Source: Streptomyces aidingensis (GTDB lineage: Bacteria > Actinomycetota > Actinomycetes > Streptomycetales > Streptomycetaceae). From it: a stretch of 64,000 nucleotides of DNA. The notes under the pieces are model-generated. The model was not told the origin of the DNA. It made no database searches and worked only from the letters and a program-made list of their open reading frames with translations. Positions 37,001 through 45,738 of this stretch are shown here, piece after piece; position 1 is the stretch's first letter, and the number at the start of each line of letters is the position of its first letter. Where the stretch lies: assembly GCF_900112355.1 (NCBI RefSeq), contig NZ_FOLM01000001.1, positions 603,276-667,275 of the forward strand, read 5' to 3'. The translations under genes were made by a program, and so were the position numbers.

Positions 37001-37928
37001 CGCCTATCTGCTCTACATCGAGCTGTTCTTCGCCCCGGTGCAGCAGCTCTCCCAGGTCTTCGACGGCTACCAGCAGGCGATGGTCTCGCTGCGCCGCATC
37101 CAGGAACTGCTGCGCGAGCCCACCACCACCCCGCCCCCGGCCCAGCCGCGCCCGGTCACCGGCCGGCTGCGCGGCGAGCTCTCCTTCGACCGGGTGCACT
37201 TCCGCTATGCCACCGCCGAGGGCCCGGGCGACGAGGCGCTGTCCGGCGTCAGCCTGCACATCCCGGCGGGCCAGACCGTCGCCTTCGTGGGCGAGACCGG
37301 CGCCGGAAAGTCCACCCTGGTCAAGCTGGCCGCCCGGTTCTACGACCCCACCTCGGGCGCGGTCCGCGCCGACGGCACCGACCTGCGCGAGCTGGACCTG
37401 ACCGGCTACCGCCGCCGCCTCGGCGTCGTGCCGCAGGAGCCGTATCTGTTCGCCGGCACGGTGCGCGATGCCATCGCCTACGGGCGCCCGGACGCCACCG
37501 ACGCCGAGGTGGAGGCCGCCGCGCGGGCGGTCGGCGCCCATGACATGATCGCCACCCTCTCCGACGGCTATCTGCATCAGGTCGCCGAGCGCGGACGCAA
37601 TCTCTCGGCCGGCCAGCGCCAGTTGATCGCCCTGGCCCGCGCCGAACTCGTCGACCCCGACATCCTGCTGCTGGACGAGGCCACCGCCGCCCTCGATCTG
37701 GCCACCGAGGCGCTGGTCAACGAGGCCGCCGACCGCCTGACCGGCCGCCGCACCACCCTGGTGGTGGCGCACCGCCTCACCACCGCGGCCCGCGCGGACC
37801 GCGTCGTGGTCCTCGACCGGGGCCGCGTCGTCCAGGACGGCAGCCACGAGGAGCTCCTCGCCGTCCCCGGCCCCTATGCCACCCTCTGGACCACCTACAC
37901 CACCACCCCGGTCCCGACCACGGCCTGA
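34023..37928 (+). CDS. Double-length ABC exporter (TMD-NBD-TMD-NBD)
   Basis: A 1301-residue type IV ABC exporter with both halves in one chain, probably exporting a drug, lipid or peptide. Half 1: six-helix membrane domain (about residues 35-320), NBD with Walker A VGTSGSGKTT, signature LSGGQRQRMALARA and Walker B LLVLDDATSAVD. A low-complexity Ala/Gly/Pro linker (about 595-690) follows. Half 2: membrane domain (about 720-1010), Walker A GETGAGKST, signature LSAGQRQLIALARA, Walker B ILLLDEATAALD. In half 1 the catalytic Glu after Walker B is Asp (DDAT), so the first ATP site may be degenerate, as in heterodimeric exporters. GTG 34023 follows a GGAG-rich stretch. Divergent from erm, hinting at antibiotic export. 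Confidence 0.9.
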   Translation: MTDSGSGRETADGRRKQRGGGAESEPGWIRRLTAYCRVYRRNLLISLGSALAGMGVMALMPLITKVIIDEVIVGGESGLGGWITLLIAAAVVVYLLTYLRRYYGGRLGLDVQHDLRTEMYRTLVRLDGRRQDELSTGQVVGRSTSDLQLVQGLLFMMPMTIGNFMLFAVSLVVMLALSPLLTLVALAVGPALWFIARRSRVRLFPATWYAQGQAGAVAGVVDGAITGVRVVKGFGQEEQETGKLRSASRALFAARMRTVRLNARYTPALQAVPALGQVGMLALGGWMAARGQITLGTFVAFSTYLAMLVGPVRMLTVILTMGQQARAGVERVLELIDTRPEITERPDAHALPADARADLELDKVTFAYRDRTVLREVSLRVPPGETLAVVGTSGSGKTTLAQLLPRFYDPDSGAVRIGGHDLRDLTSSSLRAAIGLVPENAFLFSDTIRANLAYGAPDATEEQIRAAARAAQAEGFIQALPDGYDTVIGEQGLTLSGGQRQRMALARAIVTNPRLLVLDDATSAVDARVEHEIHEALRGVMAGRTTVLIAHRRSTLLLADRIAVLDGGRLVDIGTDTELQERCELYRRLLADPAEMSGTEHDPAGRAVSAAAATAGGDATTAGGDGDGRLAPADGNGGITPSLWPGRDTTGAATGAAASPSADGAGPAASASAAAPGPPGFAAAMASAAATDELLAQVAALPPADDTPEVDERRAARAEESYGLRRLLRGLGVPLLFALLLVAGDAVFSLLLPVLIRHGIDEGVTQAALGAVWAASGLALLVVLAQWAAQFGSIRAVGRTGERALYALRVKIFAHLQRLGLDYYERELTGRIMTRMTTDVDALTTFLQTGLVQALVAVLTFFGILVVLVAIDGALALIVLATLVPLAAGTVFFRRASVRAYELARERVSGVNADLQESVAGLRVLQVFRREDASCRRYREGSDGYRRARVRGQWLISVYFPFVQLLATLATAGVLVAGAGRIENGTLTAGALVAYLLYIELFFAPVQQLSQVFDGYQQAMVSLRRIQELLREPTTTPPPAQPRPVTGRLRGELSFDRVHFRYATAEGPGDEALSGVSLHIPAGQTVAFVGETGAGKSTLVKLAARFYDPTSGAVRADGTDLRELDLTGYRRRLGVVPQEPYLFAGTVRDAIAYGRPDATDAEVEAAARAVGAHDMIATLSDGYLHQVAERGRNLSAGQRQLIALARAELVDPDILLLDEATAALDLATEALVNEAADRLTGRRTTLVVAHRLTTAARADRVVVLDRGRVVQDGSHEELLAVPGPYATLWTTYTTTPVPTTA

Positions 37929-37996
37929 CTGCCGCGGCTGCCGCCCGGTCCGCCGGCTGCCGCAGGGAAATGCCGGTCCCATGGTGCCGCCGGATG

Positions 37997-38692
37997 CTAC
38001 GGCAGGTGCCGGCCGTCGGAGGCGGTGCCGGGGATGACGATGCCGGATTCGTAGGCGGCGATGACCGCCTGGGTGCGGTCGCGCAGGCCCAGCTTGGTGA
38101 GGATGCGGCTGACATGGGTCTTGACCGTCTCGTCGGTGATGTGGAGACGGGCGCCGATCTCCGGGTTGGACAGGCCCTCGGCGAGCAGCCGCAGGACCTG
38201 GCGCTCCCGGGGGGTGAGCAGATCCAGGCCGGGGGCCGGGCGGGGACCGGTCGTGGCGGGGCGCAGCCGGGCGAATTCGGCGATCAGCCGGCGGGTGACG
38301 GTGGGGGCCAGCAGGGCCTCCCCGGCGGCGACCACGCGGACGGCGTCGAAGAGGCGTTCCGCCGTCACATCCTTGAGGAGGAAGCCGCCGGCGCCGGCGC
38401 CGAGCGCGTCGTAGACGTACTCGTCGAGGTCGAAGGTGGTCAGGATGAGCACGCGGACCGCGGTGCCGGTGAGACGGGCGGTGGCCTCGATGCCGTCCAT
38501 CACCGGCATGCGGACATCCATCAGCACCAGGTCCGGGCGCAGTTCCCGGCACAGGCGGACGGCCTCGCCGCCGTCGGCGGCCGTGCCGACGACGGAGAAG
38601 TCCGGCTGGGTGGCGAGGAGCCCGGCGTATCCGGCGCGCACCACCTCGTGGTCGTCGGCGATGACCAGACGCAGCGGCGCGGCGGCGGTCAT
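37997..38692 (-). CDS. NarL/LuxR-family response regulator
   Basis: A 231-residue two-component regulator. Receiver domain: [16 protein letters not shown] with the acidic pair, phosphorylated Asp in [16 protein letters not shown], conserved Thr in [15 protein letters not shown] and Lys in GFLLKDV. C-terminal Lux[52 protein letters not shown]. Its start overlaps the upstream kinase stop by 4 bp (ATGA), so the two are translated together. Confidence 0.93.
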   Translation of the reverse strand: MTAAAPLRLVIADDHEVVRAGYAGLLATQPDFSVVGTAADGGEAVRLCRELRPDLVLMDVRMPVMDGIEATARLTGTAVRVLILTTFDLDEYVYDALGAGAGGFLLKDVTAERLFDAVRVVAAGEALLAPTVTRRLIAEFARLRPATTGPRPAPGLDLLTPRERQVLRLLAEGLSNPEIGARLHITDETVKTHVSRILTKLGLRDRTQAVIAAYESGIVIPGTASDGRHLP

Positions 38693-39984
38693 CCGGCGTG
38701 CTCCCGGGCGGCGGTGCCGGTGCCGGAGCCGGGCGGGGAGGAGGGCGAGGAGGAGGGCGAGGGGGAGGCCGAGCGGGCGGGAGCCGGGGGCGGGGCGGGG
38801 AAGACCGCTTCGATGAGGAAGCCGCCGCTGCGGGCCGGGCCGGAGCGGAGCTCGCCGCCCGCCATGCCGATCCGTTCCCGCATGCCGAGCAGGCCGTGGC
38901 CGCCGCCGGAGCGGGGGGCCGGGACCGCCCCGGGGCCGTTGTCCCGGATGCGCAGCCGCAGGGCGTCGTCCGTCCAGCGGAGCTCGACGTCCACGGCCGC
39001 GCCCGGCGCATGCCGGCGCGCGTTGGTCAGGGCCTCCTGGACGACGCGGTAGGCGGTGAGTTCGACGCCCGGGTCCAGCGGCCGTCGCCGTCCCCGCAGA
39101 ATCAGCCGGGTGGTCGCGCCGGAGACGTCGCGGGCCTCGTCCACAAGCTCGCCGAGCCGGTCCAGACCGGGCTGGGGGCGGCGGGCGGCCCGGGCGGCCG
39201 GCTCTCCCTCGCCGGTGTCCTCGCGCAGCACGCCCAGCAGCCGGCGCATCTCGGTGAGCGCGGTGCGCGCCGTGTCACCGATGGCGAGAAAGCGTTCCGC
39301 ACCCGCCGGGGGCAGGTCCGGGGTGGTCAGCCGGGCGGTCTCGGCCTGGACGGCGATCATCGAGACATGATGGGCCACCACATCGTGGAGCTCCCGGGCG
39401 ATCCGGGCCCGTTCGCCGCGGGCCGCGTGTTCCGCCAGGGTGTCGGCGATGGCCCGTTCGGTCGCGCTGTGCTCCAGCGCCGTGGCGCGCGCCCGGCGGG
39501 ACAGCCCGGCCCCGGCGGCGGCAGCCGCGCACACGGCGACCACGACCGGGACGAGGCGGGAGGCGGCGTCCGGGCCGGGCGGGGCGGCGAGCGCATAGCC
39601 GGCGAAGGGCAGCGGCAGCAGCAGGGCGAGCCGGCGCGGCCCCCACCGGCCCGCCCGGTGGAGGCAGAACAGCAGCGCGCCGAACCCGGCCACGGTCAGC
39701 ACCTGGAACGGAGCCAGGGACAGCAGGCCGGCGGCGGCGACCGTCACCGCCGCCAGGGCCGCCGGCCGCTCCCGGTTCCCGGCCGGGCGCGCCAGTACCG
39801 CGACCGGGGCCGTGGTGCACAGCGCCAGGGCCAGGGCCGGCGCGGGCGGCATCCGGCCGTCCAGGCGCAGCAGCACCTCGGCCGACGCCGCCAGCGCCGG
39901 CAGCGACGCGGCGGCGACCGGGAACTCCGGCCGCCGGGACAGGGCGGCGGCCATGGCTGTGGCAGGTGCCGTCACGGGTGCCAT
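38689..39984 (-). CDS. Sensor histidine kinase (NarL-partner class, HisKA_3)
   Basis: A 431-residue membrane kinase. The N-terminal about 150 residues hold four to six hydrophobic segments with no large external domain, so it may sense membrane state. The dimerisation/phosphoacceptor motif is [24 protein letters not shown]. The ATP-binding domain has [19 protein letters not shown] and [16 protein letters not shown] Pro/Ser-rich tail follows ([16 protein letters not shown]). ATG 39984 is used; GTG 39975 would be leaderless, with GACAAT 7 nt before it. It is divergent from a drug-type ABC-2 exporter, the probable target. Confidence 0.88.
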   Translation of the reverse strand: MAPVTAPATAMAAALSRRPEFPVAAASLPALAASAEVLLRLDGRMPPAPALALALCTTAPVAVLARPAGNRERPAALAAVTVAAAGLLSLAPFQVLTVAGFGALLFCLHRAGRWGPRRLALLLPLPFAGYALAAPPGPDAASRLVPVVVAVCAAAAAGAGLSRRARATALEHSATERAIADTLAEHAARGERARIARELHDVVAHHVSMIAVQAETARLTTPDLPPAGAERFLAIGDTARTALTEMRRLLGVLREDTGEGEPAARAARRPQPGLDRLGELVDEARDVSGATTRLILRGRRRPLDPGVELTAYRVVQEALTNARRHAPGAAVDVELRWTDDALRLRIRDNGPGAVPAPRSGGGHGLLGMRERIGMAGGELRSGPARSGGFLIEAVFPAPPPAPARSASPSPSSSPSSPPGSGTGTAAREHAG

Positions 39985-40086
39985 TGTCACCGCCCCCGGC
40001 CTGCGGCGAGTCCCCCGCGCGGGGGATACCGGGACCGCTCCGCCGCGTGACGACCCGCACGCCGCCGATCCGTAGCGTGGCGGGCC

Positions 40087-41073
40087 ATGGACGGCAATGA
40101 AGCACAGATCGAAGTGCGCGGACTGCGCAAACGGTTCGGGGCGGTGACGGCCCTGGACGGGATGTCCTTCACCGTGGAGCCCGGGCAGGTCACCGGCTTC
40201 GTCGGCCCCAACGGGGCGGGCAAGTCCACCACCATGCGCATCCTGCTCGGCCTGGACCGGGCCGAGGAGGGCAGCGCGCTGATCGGGGGCCGCCCCTACC
40301 GGGAGCTGCGCAATCCGCTGCTCGCCGTCGGCGCCCTGCTGGACGCCGCGGCCGTGCACCCCGCCCGGCGCGGCCGGGACCATCTGCTGTGGCTGGCCCA
40401 CTCGCACCGCCTGCCCGCCCGCCGGGTGGACGAGGTGATCGAGCAGACCGGCCTCGGCCCGGCCGCCCGCCGCCGGGCCGGCGGCTACTCGCTCGGCATG
40501 CGCCAGCGGCTGGGCATCGCCGCCGCACTGCTCGGCGACCCGCCCGTGCTGCTCTTCGACGAGCCGGTCAACGGCCTCGACCCGGAGGGCATCCGCTGGA
40601 TGCGCGGTCTGCTGCGTTCGCTGGCCGCGCAGGGGCGGGCGGTGCTGGTCTCCAGCCATCTGATGAGCGAACTGGAGGGCACCGCCGACCACCTGGTGGT
40701 CATCGGGCGCGGCAGGGTGCTGGCCGACACGTCCGTGCGGGAGCTGCTGGCCGGCGCCTCCGGCGACCGGGTGGAGGTGCGCACCGGCGAGCCGGACCGG
40801 GACCGGGCCATGACCGTGCTGGCCGACGCCGGGGCGACGGTGGCGGCCACCGGACGCGGGACCCTGACCGTTTCGGGCCTGGACGCGCAGCGGGTGGTGG
40901 CCCTGCTCGGCGGGGCGGGCGTGGCCTTCTCCGGGGTCGCCGCGCACCGCGCCACGCTGGAGGAGGCCTACATGGAACTGACCAGGGAAGCGGCCGAGTT
41001 CGCCGCCGGACCGTCCGGACCGTCCGGACCGTCCGGACCGTCCGGACCGGCGAGCGGGGAGGACCGGCGATGA
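40087..41073 (+). CDS. ABC transporter ATP-binding protein
   Basis: ATPase of an ABC-2 exporter, 328 residues. Walker A FVGPNGAGKSTTMRILLGL, signature YSLGMRQRLGIAAALLG, Walker B VLLFDEPVNGLDPEG, switch His in LVSSHLMSELE. The C-terminus carries a Pro-Ser-Gly repeat from a 9-bp tandem repeat (41011-41048). Such ATPases, next to a two-component system, are often bacitracin- or lantibiotic-type detoxification exporters. TAGCGT (40073-40078) is 8 nt before the ATG, so probably leaderless. The stop overlaps the next start (ATGA). Confidence 0.92.
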   Translation: MDGNEAQIEVRGLRKRFGAVTALDGMSFTVEPGQVTGFVGPNGAGKSTTMRILLGLDRAEEGSALIGGRPYRELRNPLLAVGALLDAAAVHPARRGRDHLLWLAHSHRLPARRVDEVIEQTGLGPAARRRAGGYSLGMRQRLGIAAALLGDPPVLLFDEPVNGLDPEGIRWMRGLLRSLAAQGRAVLVSSHLMSELEGTADHLVVIGRGRVLADTSVRELLAGASGDRVEVRTGEPDRDRAMTVLADAGATVAATGRGTLTVSGLDAQRVVALLGGAGVAFSGVAAHRATLEEAYMELTREAAEFAAGPSGPSGPSGPSGPASGEDRR

Positions 41074-42638
41074 CCCTCCCGGAGACGCGCGACCGCGACC
41101 GCGACCGCGACCGCGACCGTGACCGGGCCGGCGCCGGCCCGGCGTCGCCGCCCGCCGCGCGCGACGGCTTTCCGCAGCTTCTGCACGCCGAGTGGACCAA
41201 GCTGCGCACCGTGCCCCGCTGGGGCCTGACCCTGCTCGGGGGCATCGCGCTGACCGTACTGATCTCCTTCTTCTCCGCCGCCGGTTCCTCGGTGGAGATC
41301 GCCGACCAGGACCGGCCGCCCGTGCCCGCGGGCCGGGAGGGACAGCAGCTCGTCGACAGCGTCGGCTTCGCGCACCGCGCGCTGCACGGGGACGGCAGCA
41401 TCACCGCCCGGGTGTCCGGGCCGGCCGGGGTGGAGCCGGAACAGGCCCCGGAATGGGCCAAGGCCGGGCTGCTGATCAGGGAGAGCCTCACCCCCGGCGC
41501 CGACTACGCCGCCCTGATGGTCACCGCCGGGCACGGGGTGCGGATGCAGAGCGAGTTCGCCCGGGACGTGCCCGGCAGCGCCGCCGCCTCCCCGGACACC
41601 CCGCACTGGTTGCGGCTGACCCGCACCGGCTCCACCGTCACCGGCTACGAGTCCGCCGACGGCGAGGAGTGGAGCGAGGTCGGCACGGTACGGCTGGCGG
41701 ACGCCCCGGAGGAGCTGAGCGTGGGCCTGTTCGTGGGCTCGCCCGACATCACCCGCATGGAGCGGGCGTTCGGCAATGTCACGGTCGGACAGCTCGGTTC
41801 CAGCGCCACCGCCGACTTCGACGAGGTGAGCATCGAGGGCGGGGTGACGGCGCGGGACTGGCGGCACACCGACATCGGCGGCGTCTCACCCTCCGCCGGG
41901 GACCCGGGGGAGTTCCGCCGCTCCGGCTCCGTCTTCACCCTCACCGGTTCCGGCGACATCGGCCCGGCGCCCACCGACACCGATCTGGCCGCGACCGCCC
42001 TGAACGGCAGCCAGCTCGGCCTGGTGCTGATCGCCGCCGTCGGCGTGCTGTTCATCACCGCCGAGTACCGGCGCGGCATGATCCGCACCACCTTCACCGC
42101 CGGCCCGCGCCGCGGCCGGGTGCTGGCGGCCAAGGCAGTGGTGATCGGTGCCGTGGCCTTTGCCGCCGGACTGGTCGCGGCCCTGGTGTCGTTCCTGCTG
42201 GCCATGCCGGTGCTGCGGGACAACGGGCATGTGCCGCCGATGTTCCCGGAACTGGCGCTGGGCGACGCGGCGGTGCTGCGGGCGGTGCTGGGCACCGGCC
42301 TGCTGCTGGCCCTGATCGCCGTGCTGGCGCTGGGGCTGGGGGCGCTGACCCGCTCCACGGCGGTGTCCATCACCGCGGTGGTGGTGGTGTTCGTGCTGCC
42401 GCTGATCCTGGTCAGCACGCTGCCGCTGGAACTGTCGCAGTGGCTGCAGCGGCTCACCCCCATGGCGGGCTTCGCCGTCCAGCAGACGCTGCCCCGCTAC
42501 GGGCATGTGGAGCGGCTGTGCCTGCCGGAGAACGCCTGCTACCCGCAGGGGCCGTGGACGGGGCTGACCACCCTGCTGCTCTACACGGCGGCGGTGCTGG
42601 CCCTGGCCGCCTGGCGGCTGCGGAAGCGGGACGCGTGA
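41070..42638 (+). CDS. ABC-2 permease with large extracytoplasmic insert
   Basis: A 522-residue membrane subunit. The first membrane helix (about residues 48-70, WGLTLLGGIALTVLISFFSA) is followed by about 230 extracytoplasmic residues, then five helices from about residue 310 to the end. The insert includes HWLRLTRTGSTVTGYESADGEEWSEVGTVRLADAPEELSVGLFVG, which resembles a DUF1349-type beta-sandwich, seen in some streptomycete permeases. The N-terminus has an Arg-Asp repeat (six 6-bp units, near 41090-41122). It should form the exporter with the ATPase upstream and the permease downstream. Confidence 0.82.
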   Translation: MTLPETRDRDRDRDRDRDRAGAGPASPPAARDGFPQLLHAEWTKLRTVPRWGLTLLGGIALTVLISFFSAAGSSVEIADQDRPPVPAGREGQQLVDSVGFAHRALHGDGSITARVSGPAGVEPEQAPEWAKAGLLIRESLTPGADYAALMVTAGHGVRMQSEFARDVPGSAAASPDTPHWLRLTRTGSTVTGYESADGEEWSEVGTVRLADAPEELSVGLFVGSPDITRMERAFGNVTVGQLGSSATADFDEVSIEGGVTARDWRHTDIGGVSPSAGDPGEFRRSGSVFTLTGSGDIGPAPTDTDLAATALNGSQLGLVLIAAVGVLFITAEYRRGMIRTTFTAGPRRGRVLAAKAVVIGAVAFAAGLVAALVSFLLAMPVLRDNGHVPPMFPELALGDAAVLRAVLGTGLLLALIAVLALGLGALTRSTAVSITAVVVVFVLPLILVSTLPLELSQWLQRLTPMAGFAVQQTLPRYGHVERLCLPENACYPQGPWTGLTTLLLYTAAVLALAAWRLRKRDA

Positions 42639-43468
42639 GCGGGCCGGGACCGGGGCCGGGGCCGGGACCGGGGCCGGGGGCCAGGGCGGGGGCCCGGCGA
42701 CTGGGCACGGTGCACGCGGAGTGGACCAAGCTGCGCACCCTGACCAGCACCTGGTGGCTGCTGTCCGCCGTGGTGGGGCTGACCGTGGCGGCGGGCGTGG
42801 CGGTCTCCGGCTCGCTCACCGCGGGCGCCTGCCCGGTGCCGGCCGAGTGCCACGAGGACACCGTGCGGATCGGCCTGACCGGGATCTGGCTGGGCCAGGG
42901 CGCGGTGATCGTGCTGGCGGTGCTCGCGGTCAGCGGGGAGTACGGCACCGGCACCATCCGGGCCGCGCTGGCCGCCGAGCCCCGGCGGCTCCGGCTGCTC
43001 GCCGCCAAGGCGCTGGTGGTGGGCGCGCTGACGGCGGCGGCGGGCGCGGCGGCGGTGGCCGGCGCGCTGCTGGCCGGACGGCGGGTGCTGGCGGCGGACG
43101 GCTTCCCGCTGCCCGCGCTCACCGAAGGGCCGGTGCTGCGCGCCGCCGCGGGCACCGTGCTCTACCTGGTGCTCACCGCGCTGCTGGCGCTGGGCGCGGG
43201 CGCGGCGCTGCGCGACACGGCGACCGCGGTCACCGCGGTGCTCGCCGTGTGCTATCTGCTGCCGCTGCTGGCCGGCCTGGTGTCGGAACCGGAATGGCAG
43301 GAACGCCTGCTGCGGCTGGCCCCGTCCACCGCCGGGCTGGCCGTCCAGGCCACCGCCAACCTGGACGGGCTGCCCATCGGTCCCTGGCCCGGCCTGGCCG
43401 TTCTCACCGCCTGGACCGCCGCCGCCCTGGCGGCCGGCGCCGCGGTGCTGTGCACGCGTGACGTCTAG
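42635..43468 (+). CDS. ABC-2 permease, second subunit
   Basis: A 277-residue permease starting GTG 42635 in a 4-bp overlap with the preceding stop (GTGA). After a Gly-Pro repeat and the same VHAEWTKLRT start motif as its neighbour, it has six hydrophobic segments (first WWLLSAVVGLTVAAGVAVSG; last GLAVLTAWTAAALAAGAAVL). The shared HAEWTKLRT motif shows the two permeases are paralogues and probably heterodimerise. Confidence 0.85.
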   Translation: MSGPGPGPGPGPGPGARAGARRLGTVHAEWTKLRTLTSTWWLLSAVVGLTVAAGVAVSGSLTAGACPVPAECHEDTVRIGLTGIWLGQGAVIVLAVLAVSGEYGTGTIRAALAAEPRRLRLLAAKALVVGALTAAAGAAAVAGALLAGRRVLAADGFPLPALTEGPVLRAAAGTVLYLVLTALLALGAGAALRDTATAVTAVLAVCYLLPLLAGLVSEPEWQERLLRLAPSTAGLAVQATANLDGLPIGPWPGLAVLTAWTAAALAAGAAVLCTRDV

Positions 43469-43482
43469 CGGACGGACGGGAC

Positions 43483-43521
43483 CCGGCCCTCGGGCAGCGG
43501 GCAGCGGGCAGCGGGGGCCGG
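43483..43521. terminator. Possible terminator after the ABC-2 operon
   Basis: CCGGCCC (43483-43489) pairs with GGGCCGG (43515-43521); the loop contains three GGGCAGC repeats. It is between the permease and the convergent Nudix gene. Confidence 0.45.
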
Positions 43522-43596
43522 AGCCGCGGCGGGCGGGCGTACCCGCACCCGGGCGGGGCGGGGAAGCGGCGGACCCCAACCGTGCCGCCCGGGGCC

Positions 43597-44175
43597 TCAG
43601 CCGCGCACCAGCTCCGCCAGACAGGTGTCCACGGTCTGGAGTTCGCCGGGTTCCGGGACCGGGCTGTGCCCGTCCCACCAGTGGACGGCGGCGATCTCGT
43701 CGGTCGGGAGGAAACCGGCCGACTCCTCGGCGTCGCCGGTGAAGACCGCGCCGTGCAGGGTGCGGCGGTCGGGCAGCTTGGTGCGGGCGAAGCCCTCGAA
43801 CCGCAGCGCGTGCGCCGCGATGTCATGGCCCGCCTCCTCGCGCAGCTCGCGCACGGCGGCCTCGCGCGGGGACTCGCCGGGCTCGATGCCGCCGCCGGGC
43901 AGCTCCCAGCAGGCCCGGCCGCGCTCGTGCACCAGCAGCAGCCGTCCCCTGCGGTCGCGGAGGACGACCAGCACATATGTCACCGGGTGACCGGCGAAGA
44001 CGTCGGCGGTGAAGGCCGATTCCTCGGGCAGCCGCAGGAAGTCCAGCAACTGCATGCCGCGCGGCCCGGTGGCCAGCGGAGCCCCGGCGGCGTCCGGGGC
44101 GTCGGGGGCGTCCGGGGTGTCGGCGGCGTCGGCGGAACCCGGCTCCGGGGACGGGTGCGAAGCGGCGTCTTCCAT
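43597..44175 (-). CDS. Nudix hydrolase
   Basis: A 192-residue nucleotide-diphosphate hydrolase. The Nudix box is complete: GGGIEPGESPREAAVRELREEAG. The N-terminus has an Asp-Ala-Pro repeat (DTPDAPDAPDAAGAP). Substrate cannot be told from sequence. On the minus strand TAGGCT is 6 nt before ATG 44175, so the gene is probably leaderless. Confidence 0.9.
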   Translation of the reverse strand: MEDAASHPSPEPGSADAADTPDAPDAPDAAGAPLATGPRGMQLLDFLRLPEESAFTADVFAGHPVTYVLVVLRDRRGRLLLVHERGRACWELPGGGIEPGESPREAAVRELREEAGHDIAAHALRFEGFARTKLPDRRTLHGAVFTGDAEESAGFLPTDEIAAVHWWDGHSPVPEPGELQTVDTCLAELVRG

Positions 44176-44280
44176 GGCCGCAGCCTAACGGCGCGCGGCC
44201 CTCGCCGGTCCGGCCGCGGGCACACTCCGGCGACACCTCCGGCGCCCCGGGCCGTGCGCCCCGCCCGGGCGCGCTGCGGC

Positions 44281-45504
44281 TCAGCCGCCGGTGCGGCGGG
44301 ACGGCGGGGCCGTGGAGGCGCGGACCATCAGCTCCGAGCGGATGGTGGCGATGCCGCCGGCCGGCGGCGCCTCCAGCCCCAGCGCCAGCCGCCCGGCGCG
44401 CGCTCCCGCGTCGTGCAGCGGAATCCGCACCGTGGTCAGCGCGGGCGCGGCGTCCGCCGCGAACGGCAGGTCGTCGAAGCCGGTGACCGAGATGTCCTCC
44501 GGGATGCGCAGCCCCCGGTCGCGCAGCGCCGCGCAGACGCCCAGCGCCGCGGTGTCATTGGCGGCCAGGACGGCCGTCACCCCGGGATCGCGGCGCAGCA
44601 GCTCCAGCGCGCCGTCGTAGCCGGAGGCCCGGTCGTAGCCGCCGTGCAGGATCAGCCGGTCGCCGGCGGCCTCGGTGGCGTCCAGTCCCGCGTCGGCGAG
44701 CGCGGCCCGGTGGCCCTCCAGACGGTGCCGGGTGGTGGTGCGGTCGGCCGGGCCGGCCAGATAGCCCAGCCGCCGGTGGCCCAGCGACAGCAGGTGCTCG
44801 GTCAGGGTGCGGGCGCCGCCCCGGTTGTCGAAGGTGACCGCGATCGGCTGCCCGGCCTCGGCGTCCGCGCCGCGGCTGCGGTCCGGTCCGGTCATGGCGC
44901 TCTCGGCGCCCTGCGCGCCGCCCTCCGGCTCGGGCACCGGCAGCGGCGGACGCCCGCACAGCACCACCCGGGCGCCCGCGCGCTCCAGCCGGCGCAGCCG
45001 GACCGCGAGCGCCGCGCTGTGCGCCGGGGACTCGATCGCACCGCCGGTCAGCACCACGGCCGCGGCCCGCTGCCGCTGCAGCAGGGTGAGATAGGTCAGC
45101 TCGCGTTCCGGCACCCCGCCGGTGTTGCACACCACGGCCAGCTTCTGCCCGGGCGCCCCCTCGCCGCCGCCCGGGGCCCCGCCGGCTCCGGCTCCGCTCG
45201 CTGCGGCGCCCGCGGCGCCCCCGCCGCCCGCGCCCGTCACCGGGGAGATCTCGTTCTGGATGGCGCTGGCCATGATGCCGAAGAAGGGGTCGGCGATGTC
45301 GTTGACCAGCACTCCGATCAGGTCGGAGCGGGCCGCGGCGAGTGAGCTGGCCGGCCCGTTCACCACGTACTCCAGCTCCTCCACGGCGCGCATCACCCGG
45401 CTGCGGGTGGTCCGGGCCACCGGGTAATTGCCGTTCAGCACGCGGGAGACGGTCGCCGCGGAGACCCCCGCTCGGGCGGCCACGTCGGCCAGCGTCACTG
45501 CCAT
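44281..45504 (-). CDS. LacI-family transcriptional regulator
   Basis: A 407-residue sugar-responsive repressor. DNA-binding part MAVTLADVAARAGVSAATVSRVLNGNYPVARTTRSRV with hinge; then a periplasmic-binding-like ligand domain (DLIGVLVNDIADPFFGIMASAIQ ... GVTAVLAANDTAALGVCAAL ... SVTGFDDLPFAADAAPALTTVRIP). Two low-complexity insertions (Gly/Ala-rich near residue 95 and a charged one near 210) make it longer than the usual 335-350. GGAGG lies upstream of ATG 45504. Divergent from a three-gene sugar operon whose promoter carries a LacI-type palindrome. Confidence 0.92.
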   Translation of the reverse strand: MAVTLADVAARAGVSAATVSRVLNGNYPVARTTRSRVMRAVEELEYVVNGPASSLAAARSDLIGVLVNDIADPFFGIMASAIQNEISPVTGAGGGGAAGAAASGAGAGGAPGGGEGAPGQKLAVVCNTGGVPERELTYLTLLQRQRAAAVVLTGGAIESPAHSAALAVRLRRLERAGARVVLCGRPPLPVPEPEGGAQGAESAMTGPDRSRGADAEAGQPIAVTFDNRGGARTLTEHLLSLGHRRLGYLAGPADRTTTRHRLEGHRAALADAGLDATEAAGDRLILHGGYDRASGYDGALELLRRDPGVTAVLAANDTAALGVCAALRDRGLRIPEDISVTGFDDLPFAADAAPALTTVRIPLHDAGARAGRLALGLEAPPAGGIATIRSELMVRASTAPPSRRTGG

Positions 45505-45525
45505 GCCATTCCTCCGGTCAGCTCC

Positions 45526-45590
45526 GGTGCGGTGCGGTGCGGTGCGGTGCGATGCGGTGCGGTTCGATGTGCTGCGGTGCGGTGCGGTGA
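45526..45590. repeat. 13-unit pentanucleotide repeat in the lacI-type leader
   Basis: Thirteen consecutive 5-bp units, eight exactly GGTGC and five with one or more changes (GATGC, GGTTC, GATGT, GCTGC, GGTGA). It lies 22-86 bp upstream of the regulator start, in its probable 5' UTR. Confidence 0.9.
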
Positions 45591-45642
45591 TGATGATCTC
45601 CCGCTCACCGGGCGTGCCGGAAGTCTTCCGGACGCCCAGGGC

Positions 45643-45696
45643 TTGTCTCGCCGCTGTGGGCAGGTTAGCGTCTGTAGTGATAGAAAGCGCTTACTA
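45643..45696 (+). promoter_or_regulatory. Promoter and LacI-type operator of the sugar operon
   Basis: TTGTCT (45643-45648), 17-bp spacer, TAGCGT (45666-45671) form a good vegetative promoter. TAGAAAGCGCTTACTA (45681-45696) is a 16-bp palindrome with one mismatch, placed just after the expected transcription start. This is a classic repression site for the divergent LacI protein. Confidence 0.75.
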
Positions 45697-45738
45697 CACC
45701 GCTTCACCTCCATCCCTGCCCAGGAAAGGACCCCCTCC

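Noticed and set aside
33429-39011. Very long open frame on the minus strand (about 1860 codons) opposite the ABC exporter
   Set aside because: Composition is low-complexity His/Gln/Gly/Arg, typical of the antisense of high-GC genes. The plus-strand exporter has all its motifs, so this is a shadow.
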